A stretch of 64,000 bases of DNA from Gadus chalcogrammus (GCF_026213295.1 NC_079431.1:17001965-17065964), one strand, 5' to 3'; counted from the first letter of the stretch, positions 43,881-54,985 are shown. Notes: generated from the letters alone by a model not told the origin. Program-made: numbers and translations.

Positions 43881-44796
43881 GTGTCCTGCGCCGAGGTGGG
43901 GGCGGCCAACGCTGCTCAGGGATCGGGGAAGGCGGGGGATCCCCAACCCGAGGTCCCAGCGCCGAGGGTCCCACCGGTGGAGGATTTCCCCCTCAAGAAG
44001 TCTTGGGACGCCAAACTGAGTTCAGCCTACGACCAGGTGATGGCTGTTGATGGGAGTAAGGTCCGGCCAGACGCAGTGCTGACTTACCGACACTTTATAG
44101 TGGTTAGGGATAGGCTTTATCGGGTGAGTCGTGACACCCAGAGTGAGGAGGTATTACCCAGTTGCTGGAACCCAGGAGCCGCCGGGAAATTGTTTTCCAG
44201 GCAGCGCATTATAACCCAATGGCGGGCCATTTGGGGTACGATAAAACACTTAACCGGATAATGGCCCGGTTCTATTGGCCGGGGATTCGGGCGGAGGTGC
44301 GCAGGTGGTGCGCAGGTGGTGCGCATCCTGCCCCGAGTGCCAGTTGGTGAATCCTCCGGCCGTCCCCAGGGCTCCCTTACGGCCCCTTCCCTTGGTGGAA
44401 GCCCCCTTTGACCGTATTGGCATGGACATTATCGGCCATTAGAACGTTCCGCACACGGGTATCGATTTGTGTTATTCCTGATCGACTACGCAACCTGATA
44501 CCCGGAAGCAATTCCGTTGCGCAACATCTCTGCGAAGAGTGTTGCGCAGGCGTTGTTTCATGTCATATCGCGGGTGGGAATTCCGAAAGAGATTCACACT
44601 GACCAGGGCACCAATTTCATGTCACGCACGATTAGGGAACTTTACGGGTTGTTAAAGGTCAAGGCCATCCACACAAGCGTCTATCACCCAGCCACGGACG
44701 GATTGTGTGAGAGGTTTAACCGGAAGTTAAAGTCCATGATCCGTAAAGGTCGTACACGAGGATGCTCGAAATTGGCATCAATGGCTAGACCCTCTG
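43881..44796 (+). pseudogene. Gmr1-type integrase, broken
   Basis: Pieces in different plus-strand frames give the integrase order. A leader with TYRHFIVVRDRLYRVS is followed by the zinc-binding region AHYNPMAGHLGYDKT..RFYWPG, in which the CxxC half has been altered. The core then shows the first Asp near 44424, the second in IHTDQGTNFMS (about 44597) and the Glu in TDGLCERFNRKLKSM (about 44710). At least three frameshifts separate them. Confidence 0.7.
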
Positions 44797-45734
44797 TTGT
44801 TTGCAGTGTGGGAAGTGCCCCAGGCCTCCACGGGGTTTTCCCCATTTGAGTTGCTTTATGGGCGCAAGCCCAGGGGCGTCCTGAACCTCATTAAAGAAAA
44901 CTGGGAGGAGGGGTCCAGTGACAGCAAGAACGAAATCCAGTACGTCATGGACTTCCATGCAAAGCTTCACTCAATAGGGGTATTGTCACGTGAGCACTTG
45001 CATCGAGCCCAGGAGAATCAGAGACGCCTGTACGACAGAGGGACTAGATTACGCGATCTCACCCCAGGGGATAAGGTCCTTGTACTATTGCCTACCTCTA
45101 GCACCAAATTACTCACAAAGTGGCAAGGGCCCTCTGTGGTCACACGGCGGGTCGGGGACGTGGATTACGAGGTAGCGCGTTCGGACAGGGGCAAAAATAA
45201 GCAGGTCTACCACATCAACCTCCTAAAGAGGTGGAACGATGCGGCCCCTGTCACATTTCCGTCAACGTTACCGGAGAGGGAAGAGCTCGGGCCGGACGTC
45301 CCTAGCCCAGGCCCCAACCCCCGGTCGGTCAGGGCGAGGGTCTCTCAGGGAGTCAGGCGCAGGACGTTGCCGGTCTGCAACTCCGGTTCGCACCGGCTAC
45401 CCGTCCACAAACAAGATTTGGTGTGGCGCGAATTGGCAACCATGTCGGAGTTGGGCGTGGTCGAGGAGTCTCACAGTGACTGGTGCAGTCCCGTCGTGCT
45501 TGTGGGGAAGCCGGACGGGTCTGTCCGGTTCTGTGTAGACTACCGTAGGGTGAATGCGGTGTCGAAGTTCGACGCCTACCCAATGCCTCGGATCGACGAG
45601 CTCGTGGACCGGCTTGGCATGGCCACCTATTATACGACTCTCGACTGCACGAAGGGCTACTGGCAGATTCCGCTGTCTCCAGCAGCCCGGGAAAAAACAG
45701 CCTTCTCCACTCCGCTCGGTCTTTACCAGTTTAA
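44797..45734 (+). CDS. Gmr1-type integrase C-terminus joined to RT N-terminus
   Basis: One uninterrupted frame runs from the integrase C-terminal region into reverse transcriptase. The integrase part contains GFSPFELLYGRKPRG, TPGDKVLVLLPTSSTKL and YHINLLKRW. After a proline- and arginine-rich linker, the RT part begins HKQDLVWRELATMSELG and continues with SDWCSPVVLVGKPDGSVRFC, DYRRVNAVSKFDAYPMPR and TLDCTKGYWQIPLS (first catalytic Asp). Because a single frame spans the junction, the IN-before-RT order is native and not an assembly rearrangement. The frame is cut by a transposon at 45735. Confidence 0.75.
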
Positions 45735-46269
45735 TGGCGCGTTTCCACTGCAGGGTGCGGAACGGATCGGATCGCAAAGGTGCGGGTCGGGTCGCGTTTC
45801 CACCGCCAAAAGTGGGCGTGACCCGGACTTTGCCGTACCCGTTCCGGCCCCATTCTCGGGACTCCTCCGTTGTGGTACCCAAAACGAGACCAGACGCCTG
45901 AAAGGGTCCCGTGAAATCTAGCTACACCCCCCCTCCGTTGATTGGTCGACAGAATCGTCACTTCCGGGTGACGCGGGGATAAAAACAAACAAACAGTAGC
46001 CTCGAGGTATTATTCTTTACAATTAACATGTCGCGTAAAAAGCTTGCTTGGGCGAACAAGGAGGTGGAGACGTTCGTCTGCATTCTTGGGGAGGAAGACG
46101 TTGTTTACGATGTTTACGTAGCTGCCGCGGCGATCGACATCCGGCCTACCACCAAGGGTACTGTCGGCAGTGGAAACGCGACCTCGGAACTGAGCTGGGC
46201 TATACCGCCCCCTCCCTACCGCACCTTTGCGATCCGATCAGTTCCGCACCCTGCAGTGGAAACGCGGCA
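45735..46269. mobile_element. PIF/Harbinger-like element in the RT gene (535 bp)
   Basis: The terminal inverted repeats start TGGCGCGTTTCCACTGCAGG on the left and TGCCGCGTTTCCACTGCAGG when read inward from the right. They match for about 29 bp with one change. The target TAA is duplicated (45732-45734 and 46270-46272), as expected of PIF/Harbinger. Removing the element and one TAA rejoins the RT frame. Inside, 46028-46120 opens a frame starting MSRKKLAWANKEVETFVCIL, which resembles the start of the Myb/SANT-like second protein of Harbinger elements. No transposase is present. Confidence 0.75.
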
Positions 46270-46272
46270 TAA

Positions 46273-46553
46273 GGTGCTTCCGTTCGGGTTGTTCGGGGCT
46301 CGGCCACGTTTCAGCGGCTGATTACGGCCCCACGCCGCGTATGCTGCTGCCTACATTGATGACATCGTCATCCATAGTGGAACGTGGGAGCAGCATATGC
46401 GGCAGGTGGTGGCCATTCTTCAGTCGCTGAGACGGGCGGGGCTCACGGCCAACCCGAGGAAGTGTGTGATCGGGCGGAGGGAGATCCAATATCTGGGGTA
46501 CCACCTCAGACCACAGCGGTCGCCACCTCCCCTCAGCCCAGGACCAAGAAAGA
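46273..46553 (+). pseudogene. Gmr1-type reverse transcriptase, C-terminal part
   Basis: After the transposon the RT resumes with LPFGLFGA, then the YIDD catalytic motif in AAYIDDIVIHSG (about 46345-46365). RRAGLTANPRKCVIG and IQYLGYHL follow. The stretch between FGLFGA and YIDD is damaged, and a frameshift near 46540 separates it from the RNase H frame. Confidence 0.7.
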
Positions 46554-47110
46554 GGTGAGGTGGTTCTTGGGGCTGGCAGGGTATTACCGGCAGTCTGTAC
46601 CACACTTCTCCGACCTGGCCAGCCCCTTGACCGACCTCAGCCGTAAGAGGGCCCCAGATACAGTCCAGTGGTCGGAGCCATGTCAAGTGTCGTTTGAGGC
46701 TATTAAAACAGCCCTCTGCGGAAAGTCGGTCCTGTGTGCTCCTAACTTTGATCCCCCTTTCTCCCTGCAGACGGACGCATCGGATAAGGGGTCAGGCGCG
46801 GTCCTGACCCAGCAGGTGGAGGGGGTCGACCGCCCGGTGCTGTACCTGAGCCGGAAATTATCAGACCGGGAGGGTCGGTACAGCACGGTGGAGAAGGAGT
46901 GTCTCGCGTGGGCGGTCGGCGCCCTTCGCTACTACCTGCTGGGGCGCGCGTTCACCCTCTACTCCGACCACGCCCCCCTCCAGTGGCTCCACCGCATGAA
47001 GGACGTCAACGCGAGGATCACCCGGTGGTACCTCGCGTTGCAACCCTTTAATTTTCGGGTCGGGCACAGGCCTGGGGTCGCAGATGGCCGTGGCGGACTT
47101 CCTCTCCCGC
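46554..47110 (+). pseudogene. Gmr1-type RNase H
   Basis: The frame carries the connection segment VRWFLGLAGYYRQSVPHFSD and then RNase H landmarks: LQTDASDKGSGAVL (Asp), YSTVEKECLAWA (Glu), YYLLGRAFTLYSDHAPLQWL (Asp) and ITRWYLALQPFNFRV. It ends near the G-rich polypurine-like tract before the right LTR, with a late frame slip in the DFLSR-equivalent region. Confidence 0.7.
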
Positions 47111-47174
47111 TCTGGGGGGGGGGAGTGAGTTGGCGGCCGGATGTGACCCCGGCGTGTGTCGGGCGGTGGGGGTG

Positions 47175-47290
47175 TGTGGGGGGACGTGCGACGTCTGGCC
47201 TGCAGGGGGAGTATGGGCAGGTTGGGAGCGCACCGGATTAGCTGTGGTGGATTGGACCTGAGTGCGAGCAGGTGTCAGCACTCAGGCCAG
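47175..47290 (+). repeat. Gmr1-type element, right LTR portion
   Basis: This matches the left copy at 42395-42510 and stops abruptly after CACTCAGGCCAG, so the 3' LTR is truncated. The G-rich tract at 47114-47124 is a candidate polypurine tract; if so, the LTR truly starts near 47126. Confidence 0.7.
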
Positions 47291-48022
47291 TCAAGGAGTG
47301 TTTGTACTTGAGACAGGGGCGATCTATATTATTTGATAGATCTGAGCCAATACCACACAGACCATTATCACATGTTTTGCTGCCCAAACACCCCACAGTG
47401 ACTTGTAGATAATACATTTAATGATTATGTGCTATATTAATACATATTTGTGTTACTTGTGAATTGCACAGAGCAATTCCCCCACCAATCCATACACGTA
47501 TGCAACGCATAAGCATTAACATGCATGGAACAGATGGAGAGCCCGTCTTGCTACACTTGCCTAGCATGCAGACTTATCTGCGGCGCGTACGGCCATCGAT
47601 GAGAATAGCTTTCGTGTTCTAACCTTCTGTGATGACTATGTAACCGTAACAACAGCGTACAGAAATCAATTACAAATCCGAACAGGCAAAGTCAATCTAT
47701 GCAAAAGAATGAGCACCGAAACAACCGTTTTTCCATGCCTATACAGGAATAAAACGGATCTGTTTTAAGAACCATCCTTGGTATAGAATACAATATTCTC
47801 TGTGAAAAATTATCTAATTGTAATACGCTGGGCATGGTGGGTGCTGTATTTTTCTCACTCAAGACATTATATAATACCTGGATAATGTAAATGGTTGTAT
47901 GTACATTGATTTTTGACAGTGATTATTTGTTTTGCCAGTTATTTTATAGAGTCAGATCATAGGCCATGAAAGAACTTTCTTTCAAGACAATTAGATAATT
48001 AGGTGTGTCAATACCAATTTAA
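47291..48022. other. Intergenic, nothing recognised
   Basis: No coding or repeat feature supported. Confidence 0.35.
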
Positions 48023-49066
48023 AGGCCCACTATGCAAGATCGGGCATTTCTTCGCTGTTTTCTTGGTTTGGCACGCACTTTTCTCTACACAGCTACACAG
48101 CTTCGTAGTAGATATTTTACAACACTGTTGTAACAACTCGTTGACGACCCTTCCCCATGCACTTCTACGCTAGCCATGTGCATTTGTTTTCAAAGAAGCC
48201 GGCGAATGCGTGGACTCATGTCCGAAGTAGATGATCATGAAGTGTTGACAAGGTTATACATTTTTAAAACAGTGTATTTGTATTGCAATAAACATAAATC
48301 CATCCTTTTTTATAGTTGACTGGGAGAATTTATATCCTAGATTATAATTGTTTTATTTTAGTTTGAACAGAACAATCAGAAAGAGTGTTGGCCAACATAA
48401 TAATCTAAATAAACAAGAACCTGGATTCGGGGATTCAGTCTGTATCTGGGGGACGAGACAGACGAACAGCAAAACACCCGTGGAAACAAAGGAAAGGAAA
48501 CATACAGGGCTCACAACAAAACGGTCGAGAAAACACATTTGTACAGGGCTCACAACAAAATGGTTGAGCAAACACATTTGTACAGAGACTATCAACATCA
48601 AGAATACCACGAAGACAAAGTGCACCAAAGGGTACTTTCAATTTCAAATGCAACACGGCCAAGTCGGCGTCTCATTTGCAGTCTTTTTCTTTCAGTTCAC
48701 GCTATTCCTGAAAAGCTTGCCCAACGTTTACTCGTGTCTGGCCCCTCGGTCGGTCAGTCTCCCTTTTCTCTTTTTCTGTTCCTCCGACATTGGGTTTCTC
48801 TGTCTCTTTTTAGTCGGCTGATCTATGATGAATGTAACAATCCCTTAGTTACTTGTGTTTATATGTTTATATCGAGCCGGTTCCTTGTTTGGGGGTCTGT
48901 GCCGTAAAGCAATTCGTTACTTCGCGAGACCCGAGACTCCCGCGAGAGTGGGCGGCAGGTCGCCGGCAGAAACCTATTCCCTTTCTCCGCCAAGATGCGC
49001 AAGGGGGAGTCGAAACAACGAACAATCGAACAAAAATGTATAATAGAACCATCGCAATGACTCTTA

Positions 49067-51168
49067 GGGCCCTATTTTAACGGTCTGAAACGCAAGTGGG
49101 AAGCGCAAAGCGCAAGTAGTTTTGTGGGCGGTTCTATGGCGCTATCTCTATTTTACAGGCGGATAAATGAAGCTTGCGCCGCGGCGCAAGTGTCAAAAGG
49201 GTTGGTCTGAAGCAGCCTAATTACCCGTAGGTGTGGTTTGGGCGTAACGTGCAATGAACCAATCAGAGCGTTTTCTCGCATCCCCTTTAATAGCGATCGG
49301 CGCTTGTTCCATGGCGGATTGTTATTATCACAAGGTTATGAATGCATGGTAATAATTGTACAATGTAGCTAAATAATAGAGCGGAGATGTCATTAGTTTG
49401 CGTACCTCACTATATACGATGCAGCTCCTCTGACAGATGAGCTCTCCTCTCCCGTGCTGCTGCTGGGGCATTTGGACGTAATGGCATCGGCACATGCAGT
49501 TCAGCATCACGTCTCCTTAAGTCCTCTCTAATCTATCCTCATTAATGTCATCGACACATCCATGATTCATGGCAATGTTGTGTAAAACACAACATGCCAC
49601 AAAGAATGCTGCGTCTTTTTGAGGACCATACTGTAAAGTACCACCTGACCTATCCAAACACCATTTTCAGTATTCCGAATGTACGTTCAATTACACTGCG
49701 TGTTTGTGTGTGTTTCCTGTTGAATACAATTTCGCGCACTGTTGCTGGCATAAGAAATGGGGTCATGAGCCATGTCTTCAACGGATAGCCATTGTCCCCT
49801 AACAGCCACCCATCCAAGGGAGGATTCCCCTCGAATATGGCAGGAATGGTCGAGTTTGCCAATATGAAAGAGTCATGGCTTGAGCCAGGGTAATTAGCAA
49901 AGACATGATTTATTCTACAATTAGCATCGGAAATGACTTGGATATTAATCGAATGAGTTCCCTACCGGTTTATGTATATGAGTGCGTTACTGATGGGGCA
50001 CGTAGCTGCACATGGGTGCAGTCTATAGCACCAAGGACGCCAGGGATCCCATACTTGGTCCAAAACTCCTGCTTTGTTCTTTCCTGGCTGTCAGGTGTAA
50101 CGGGTAATTTGATGTATTCCCCAGCATGTCGGACTAGACCTGACGTAACTGCATGTATAGCCGAACTTATTGCCGATTGTGAAATGCGTCCAATAGAGCT
50201 AAGGGGATGCTGGAACGACCCAGATGCATAGAAATGCAGTGCCGCTGTAACTTTCACTTTAACGGGGAGGGCATAGGGACAGCGTACATCAGTCCCCAGC
50301 TCATCTGCCAGGAGATGGCAGATATCTGTGACAGCCTGACGGGTCAGGCGTAGCTTACGCCTGCATTCCTCCTCACTCAGGGAGAGATAGGTGTGTCTGG
50401 GCCGGTAGACCCTCTCCCCCCGGCGTCTGATCCTCGGTCCCAAGACGTATTCCATTCCACTGTGCAATAGAAAAATTATGAGCAACCTCAACTTAACTGG
50501 TAAGTTGCAGAGTAAGGTTTAAATGGACTTACAGAAGGTGATTTCGCAGTCTTCAGAATTGTGGTTCCTGATTCTTGACGGACAACCCACTTTGACAGGT
50601 GTCCTTATATACATATGTCTCTTGCCACTATTGGTCAACCAGGTTAATTTGATCCGTCATTACGCCTGCTACAATTCGCGTGAATAATTTGGGTAAATGT
50701 GTACGCTAGATTTATGCCTATTTATTTTATCTTTATGGACACCACAATGATTTTCCTTGTGTGGTAATATTTTATTTTCCTTGTAATTATGTATGGTTTG
50801 CAAAATGGGAACTGCTGTCCGTGTAGATGAGAGAAGCAAAGTGTATGCGCGAGGTGCACAAGCAATCCGTATGCATCGCATGCGCATGTATGCATGCGCC
50901 CATAAAATAGCATCTGAACAACGCGCCACTGACTTTAAACCAGGTATTTCCTGGTCTGTGGCGCAGTTGTATTCAGAAACTGCAAAATATCGTTTGTGCC
51001 AGAACATGCCTCCTCCTTTCGCCGAACCGCCCCTTGGGGCGCAAGATCATTCCCTAATTTACCGGCGAGTGGCGGTGGTGGGAAAAGAACGCATGGCGCC
51101 AGTTGTAAACTAGCAACGACACATGCGCCAGTGACTAAGTCACTTGCGCCGGATGCAAGATAGGGCCC
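49067..51168 (-). mobile_element. PIF/Harbinger transposon (2102 bp)
   Basis: The ends are GGGCCCTAT and ATAGGGCCC, with TTA duplicated at 49064-49066 and 51169-51171. Sub-terminal regions on both sides are rich in GCGCAAGT. It encodes a broken DDE transposase on the minus strand. The Myb-like accessory gene of full Harbinger elements is not seen. Confidence 0.85.
49390..50491 (-). pseudogene. Harbinger (HARBI1-like) transposase, broken
   Basis: The minus-strand frame at 50491-49970 contains YLSLSEEECRRKLRLTRQ, SIGRISQSAISSAIHAV and GIPGVLGAIDCTHVQLRAP, with the first catalytic Asp. After a frameshift and one in-frame stop near 49975, a second frame holds SSHDSFILANST (second Asp), GWLLGDNGYPLKTWLMTP and RSVIERTFGILK (the Glu). 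A further shift at about 49650 leads into an ACCVLHNIA-like segment. All three acidic residues survive, but the gene is not translatable. Confidence 0.8.
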
Positions 51169-51656
51169 TTAGCCTGTTATATTAAGGTAAATCAAGCCAA
51201 ATAAGTTGCATAGTTCCCCTTTCACTCGTGTCTGGTCTCTTTTCTGGTCCAACTTATTTTTTTTCCATTTTGTTCCACCGGGAGGCGCCTCTTGGGTCCC
51301 TTATCAGTCGATTGATCCATGATGAATGCAACAATTGCCTCTCAACTGGCTGTTTATATCTAGCCGGTGCCATGTTTGGGGGTGTGTCTGTGCCGTAAAG
51401 CATTTTCGAAACTACAATCTGACTACATTTTCGAGGCACGATTGGATACTTCCGCTGCGGTCACATCCGGATTGTGTCGGTCCGAACAGAGCAGTTGCAT
51501 GTGCGCTTTTTCCTTGGAGAGGCGACATGGGGCAATGACACACCCACCAAACGACCCAGAAATGGTTGCAGAACCATCAGAATAACTCTCAACCTGCATA
51601 ATTAATGTAATTTTGGCAAAAAAAGTTGCATAGTGTCCCTTTAAAGTGGCCTTTAA

Positions 51657-52189
51657 AGGGACACTGTGTACAAAATTACCCCCAACTAGTGGTACAATTG
51701 TATATTGCATTCAAACTAATAGTGCTCGCTTGTTCAAAAACTACGGTGGGCAGTATGTGCCAAGAAGCTGTGTCATGACATCCAATACTACCTCATCGAG
51801 TCATTCGAGTGATGATGAGGTTTGTTATTTCAAACAAATTTCAAACTGCAGTGAATAATTAGTGTAAGCTAATGATGCATGAGTAATTACTCCTCGAGCA
51901 AGATAGTGAATTATTTCAGTCATCATTCACGCTGGCTCAGAGTGAAAACGCGTTTGCATTTCCTGTACCACGTAGTGCTCTTTGTCCCTCTCGGCAGTTC
52001 ATAGACCGGAAGAACATGGAAGCCTCCATGAAGCTTACCCGTCCTATGTAACTACATATTAATTATTCTTCACTCAGGAGGATAAGTGCGATTTTTGGCA
52101 GAGATAATTTTACAATAATGAGGACTTATTTATGAATTAATACGTTGATTTGAGGTAATAAATGACTTAAAATGTTACACAGTGTCCCT
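51657..52189. mobile_element. TTAA-flanked non-autonomous element C (533 bp)
   Basis: The ends are AGGGACACTGTGTA and TACACAGTGTCCCT, a perfect inverted repeat. TTAA is present on both sides (51653-51656 and 52190-52193). No coding capacity is seen. It lies only 12 bases beyond the right TTAA of copy B and has related ends (AGGGACACT). Confidence 0.8.
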
Positions 52190-52193
52190 TTAA

Positions 52194-53744
52194 AGCAGAG
52201 GGGTGCAAGTCAGGGCCAGGTTAAACTAATACAGAATGGTGGACAAATGGTTAAAATCTGTTTATCTTCCCTTGATATGGAAACTACTAAATTGTAATAT
52301 GGAAAATGGATGAATCTACACGACATAAACATCTGATCAACATTTTTTAACAGCTTATGTTAAGATGGTGAGAAGACTTGTGGATCAGTCTGTGTTCCAC
52401 AATTACAGATTTAACTATGTACTTCAATCCAATAACTTCCTGAATCAACTGCTTTGCTAAAAACAAAAACAACTTTTTCTGAACATTTAAGAAAACGAAA
52501 AATAGTAAATAGTACGACTGAAATGTGCACTCTATAAATTTGTATCCCAGATACATTTTTTATAAACCAGACTGCTGAAATAGGAGGAGCATGAGTGCAT
52601 TTGCTTGCCCAGCTCCTGTCTTGGTTGTGAAACCATTGTAACCTTCTGTCCTGGCTTTATTAAAGCATACTTTACCAATGTAATTTGTCAAAATCACATC
52701 CTTTTACTGATCGTCAGGCGTGCACAGGCTAAATGCTCATCCACAGAATCCATAAAAGGCATGGTTTGATTACCCAGACCGGTACTCTCCAGTAAGGACC
52801 AGGGTGAGGTAAATCTCTAATGACGCTGCACTCCTTTCTGCTGATGACACCATTATAAATTGCTGCAAGGGAGCTCATACATAATGATGGTGAGGAAAAA
52901 TAAAAATGTATGACGCCAAATGGTAGCATAAAAGTAAGTGAAAGGTAAAAGGGTTAGGGTTATAGCACTTTTATATCATCACTGTAGCGTACTGAGAAGA
53001 ATATTGACCTAAACTTTGAGAATAAATAGAAAGAAAAGACCAACAGCTAATGGAAGTCAAGTGTTTACAAGCCACACAGCTTGCAATACAAATACTAATT
53101 TGTGCTTGGATTTAAGCAGTGAGTCACTACAGCCTTACATCACTGACAACAAAAACCTCACCTTTCTTAATAGCAAAACAAAAGATTGTAACTTGAATTG
53201 AAATTTCCAAATATTTATTTTTATTCATTGAGAAAAATGACAAATAATGAAATCATCAAATAACTTGAGAGAAACATTTTAATAGAAAAATAAATATAGA
53301 GATGGAATGGCCTGGCCGCAGCACTCATTTAGTTCACCAGAGTTATAAGAGCAGCTTTTACCGAAATAGGTATGGTATAATTATCTGGAATCTCTGATAT
53401 CTCCCCATCTTTAGAGGACTCATAAGGTCTCACATACACATATCTTCAAGTGCACATACTCGAACAGACTCAACCCTCCATTGTTTGGAAAAATGTAGTA
53501 CTACTTCAATAACAAAGCATTATTTGCAGGTCCTTTTCCTTCTCCTTCACTGGCGTGGGCGGTCAGTGGGCGGTCAGTGTGTGACCAGTTGGTGGACTGA
53601 AGCGTTTGATTTGCTTAAGTGAAAGTAAATTTGACTTTATATTGGCTGTTTGACAAGCGTATCAACAAAAAAGATTCCTTTCTATCCATTCAATTATCTC
53701 AAACATATGCATGTGTGTAACAATGTCAATTGCTACACACAACT
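52194..53744. other. Intergenic, nothing recognised
   Basis: AT-rich DNA with scattered short open frames. Nothing is supported. Confidence 0.35.
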
Positions 53745-53755
53745 TAGGTGGCTGC

Positions 53756-54097
53756 TTGCCTGGCCCTTCCCGCCCAAGTACTTCCACTCAATTTCAATTT
53801 CCCTTCAGTACTAGGTCTGGGTCTGCGGTATGTTAGTAGGTTTTCTCCGTCTACATTTTCTGCGTCCAATCAGCGAACAGAGGGAGTGGCTGGGATCAAT
53901 GACGTTAAAGTCAGCTCTCGTTGACAGACATCTTCACGCACGGTGATTGGTTTGTTTACAGCCTGCGCGCAACGTGATTCCCGGCCAAACATTAGCGATT
54001 GGTTTTGGCAGATCCAGAGTGGCACTGGGCAGATCCAATAGTTTCAGATCCATAATACACAAATGAAATTAAGTACGAGAGTCTGGTAGAACCAGGC
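53756..54097. repeat. Dispersed GCCTGG-ended repeat, copy 2
   Basis: This is the same family as 4212-4590. The 11-mer TAGGTGGCTGC occurs at both sides (53745-53755 and 54098-54108), which reads as a target-site duplication. An 11-bp length is unusual for cut-and-paste elements, so the mechanism is open. Confidence 0.65.
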
Positions 54098-54106
54098 TAG
54101 GTGGCT

Positions 54107-54985
54107 GCCACATCCACCTAGCTGACTGTTGCTGGGCTTATCCAGGCAAGGACGCAGGGTGTTGGTGGGGGGGTTGGAAAACCGGTTTATTGTAAAGGTT
54201 TGTAGACATGTTGACCTGGTGCTCAGTGTTGCAATGCAGGGGATCTCTCCCTGAGTATTTGGGCAGACGGCTGGTTTAGGCCCCGTTTACACGAGGACGC
54301 TTGCGGGTGAAAACGACAAAATATTTTATCGGAAGTGTCTTTCGTTTAGACGGTGACGGCGTTTTTGGGGCATGAAAACTCATAAATCTGAAACCACCCT
54401 CCAGGGTGGAAAAGTTGAATACGCTCCGCCGTAGCGTTTCCGTCGAAACTGCCAAGACGTAAAACACTGCTCAGATCTGCTCTTGTCGCGTACGCGTTTA
54501 TGTCACATACATGTGCCAGTACAAGGAAATAAACAAACATGTCAAATTATTTCCACGAAATGTACAGGACATTTACAGATAGTATTACTGAACAGAGAAG
54601 GATCTTTTCGGTTTTTGCGGCACGGATAAGAGAAGGAAGATTCTACGCATGCGCTCAGACATGGCGGTGTTGTGTGATAGTCTATCACAGCACCACCTAG
54701 CAGCCTGGCATGCATACCCAATCGAATTCCACACACTTTTGCGTCACAGTATGCACGCAGATTTCCTCCCGAAAACGCTCGTCTGAACGCGGAAAAGAAA
54801 GTGAAGACGCAACGCCACTTTTGCGTCTTCTGTTCAGACCGTCATCGTGTAAACGTAGCCTTAACCGAATGCACATTGATTGCTCAATGTGCATCAGGTG
54901 TGCAGTCTCACCTAGCCCCAGATTCAAATCAGACTGACTCAGGTCAGGTGTGGCTTTTTATGCCAGCCATCAGCCACACACACTC
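54107..54985 (+). repeat. Dispersed repeat related to 28818-29110, interrupted
   Basis: The outer parts (54107-54275 and 54864-54985) align in order with 28818-29110. The middle is a Harbinger-type insertion. Confidence 0.55.
54279..54860. mobile_element. Harbinger-type MITE (582 bp)
   Basis: The left end GGCCCCGTTTACACGA and the inward-read right end GGCTACGTTTACACGA match at 14 of 16 positions. TTA is duplicated at 54276-54278 and 54861-54863. No transposase is encoded. Confidence 0.75.

Larger units (their letters stand above)
42395..47290 (+). mobile_element. Gmr1-type Ty3/gypsy retrotransposon, degenerate
   Basis: Direct repeats bound the element: about 115 bp starting TGTGGGGGGACGTGCGACGT at 42395 and 47175. 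Between them, on the plus strand, are gag, a protease-like scrap, integrase, reverse transcriptase and RNase H. Integrase lies upstream of reverse transcriptase, the reverse of ordinary Ty3/gypsy order. This is the arrangement described for Gmr1 of Atlantic cod and related deuterostome elements. Internal damage includes an inverted insertion after gag, several frameshifts in integrase, a 535-bp transposon in RT and a truncated right LTR. Confidence 0.8.
48023..51640. mobile_element. TTAA-flanked DNA element, copy B, with nested transposon
   Basis: TTAA flanks both sides (48019-48022 and 51641-51644). The left end is AGGCCCACTATGCAA and the right end, read inward, AGGGACACTATGCAAC. Internal sequence matches copy A at 29115-30354 over most of its length. 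A 2.1-kb Harbinger element interrupts it; without that and its TTA duplication the backbone is about 1.5 kb. Confidence 0.75.
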
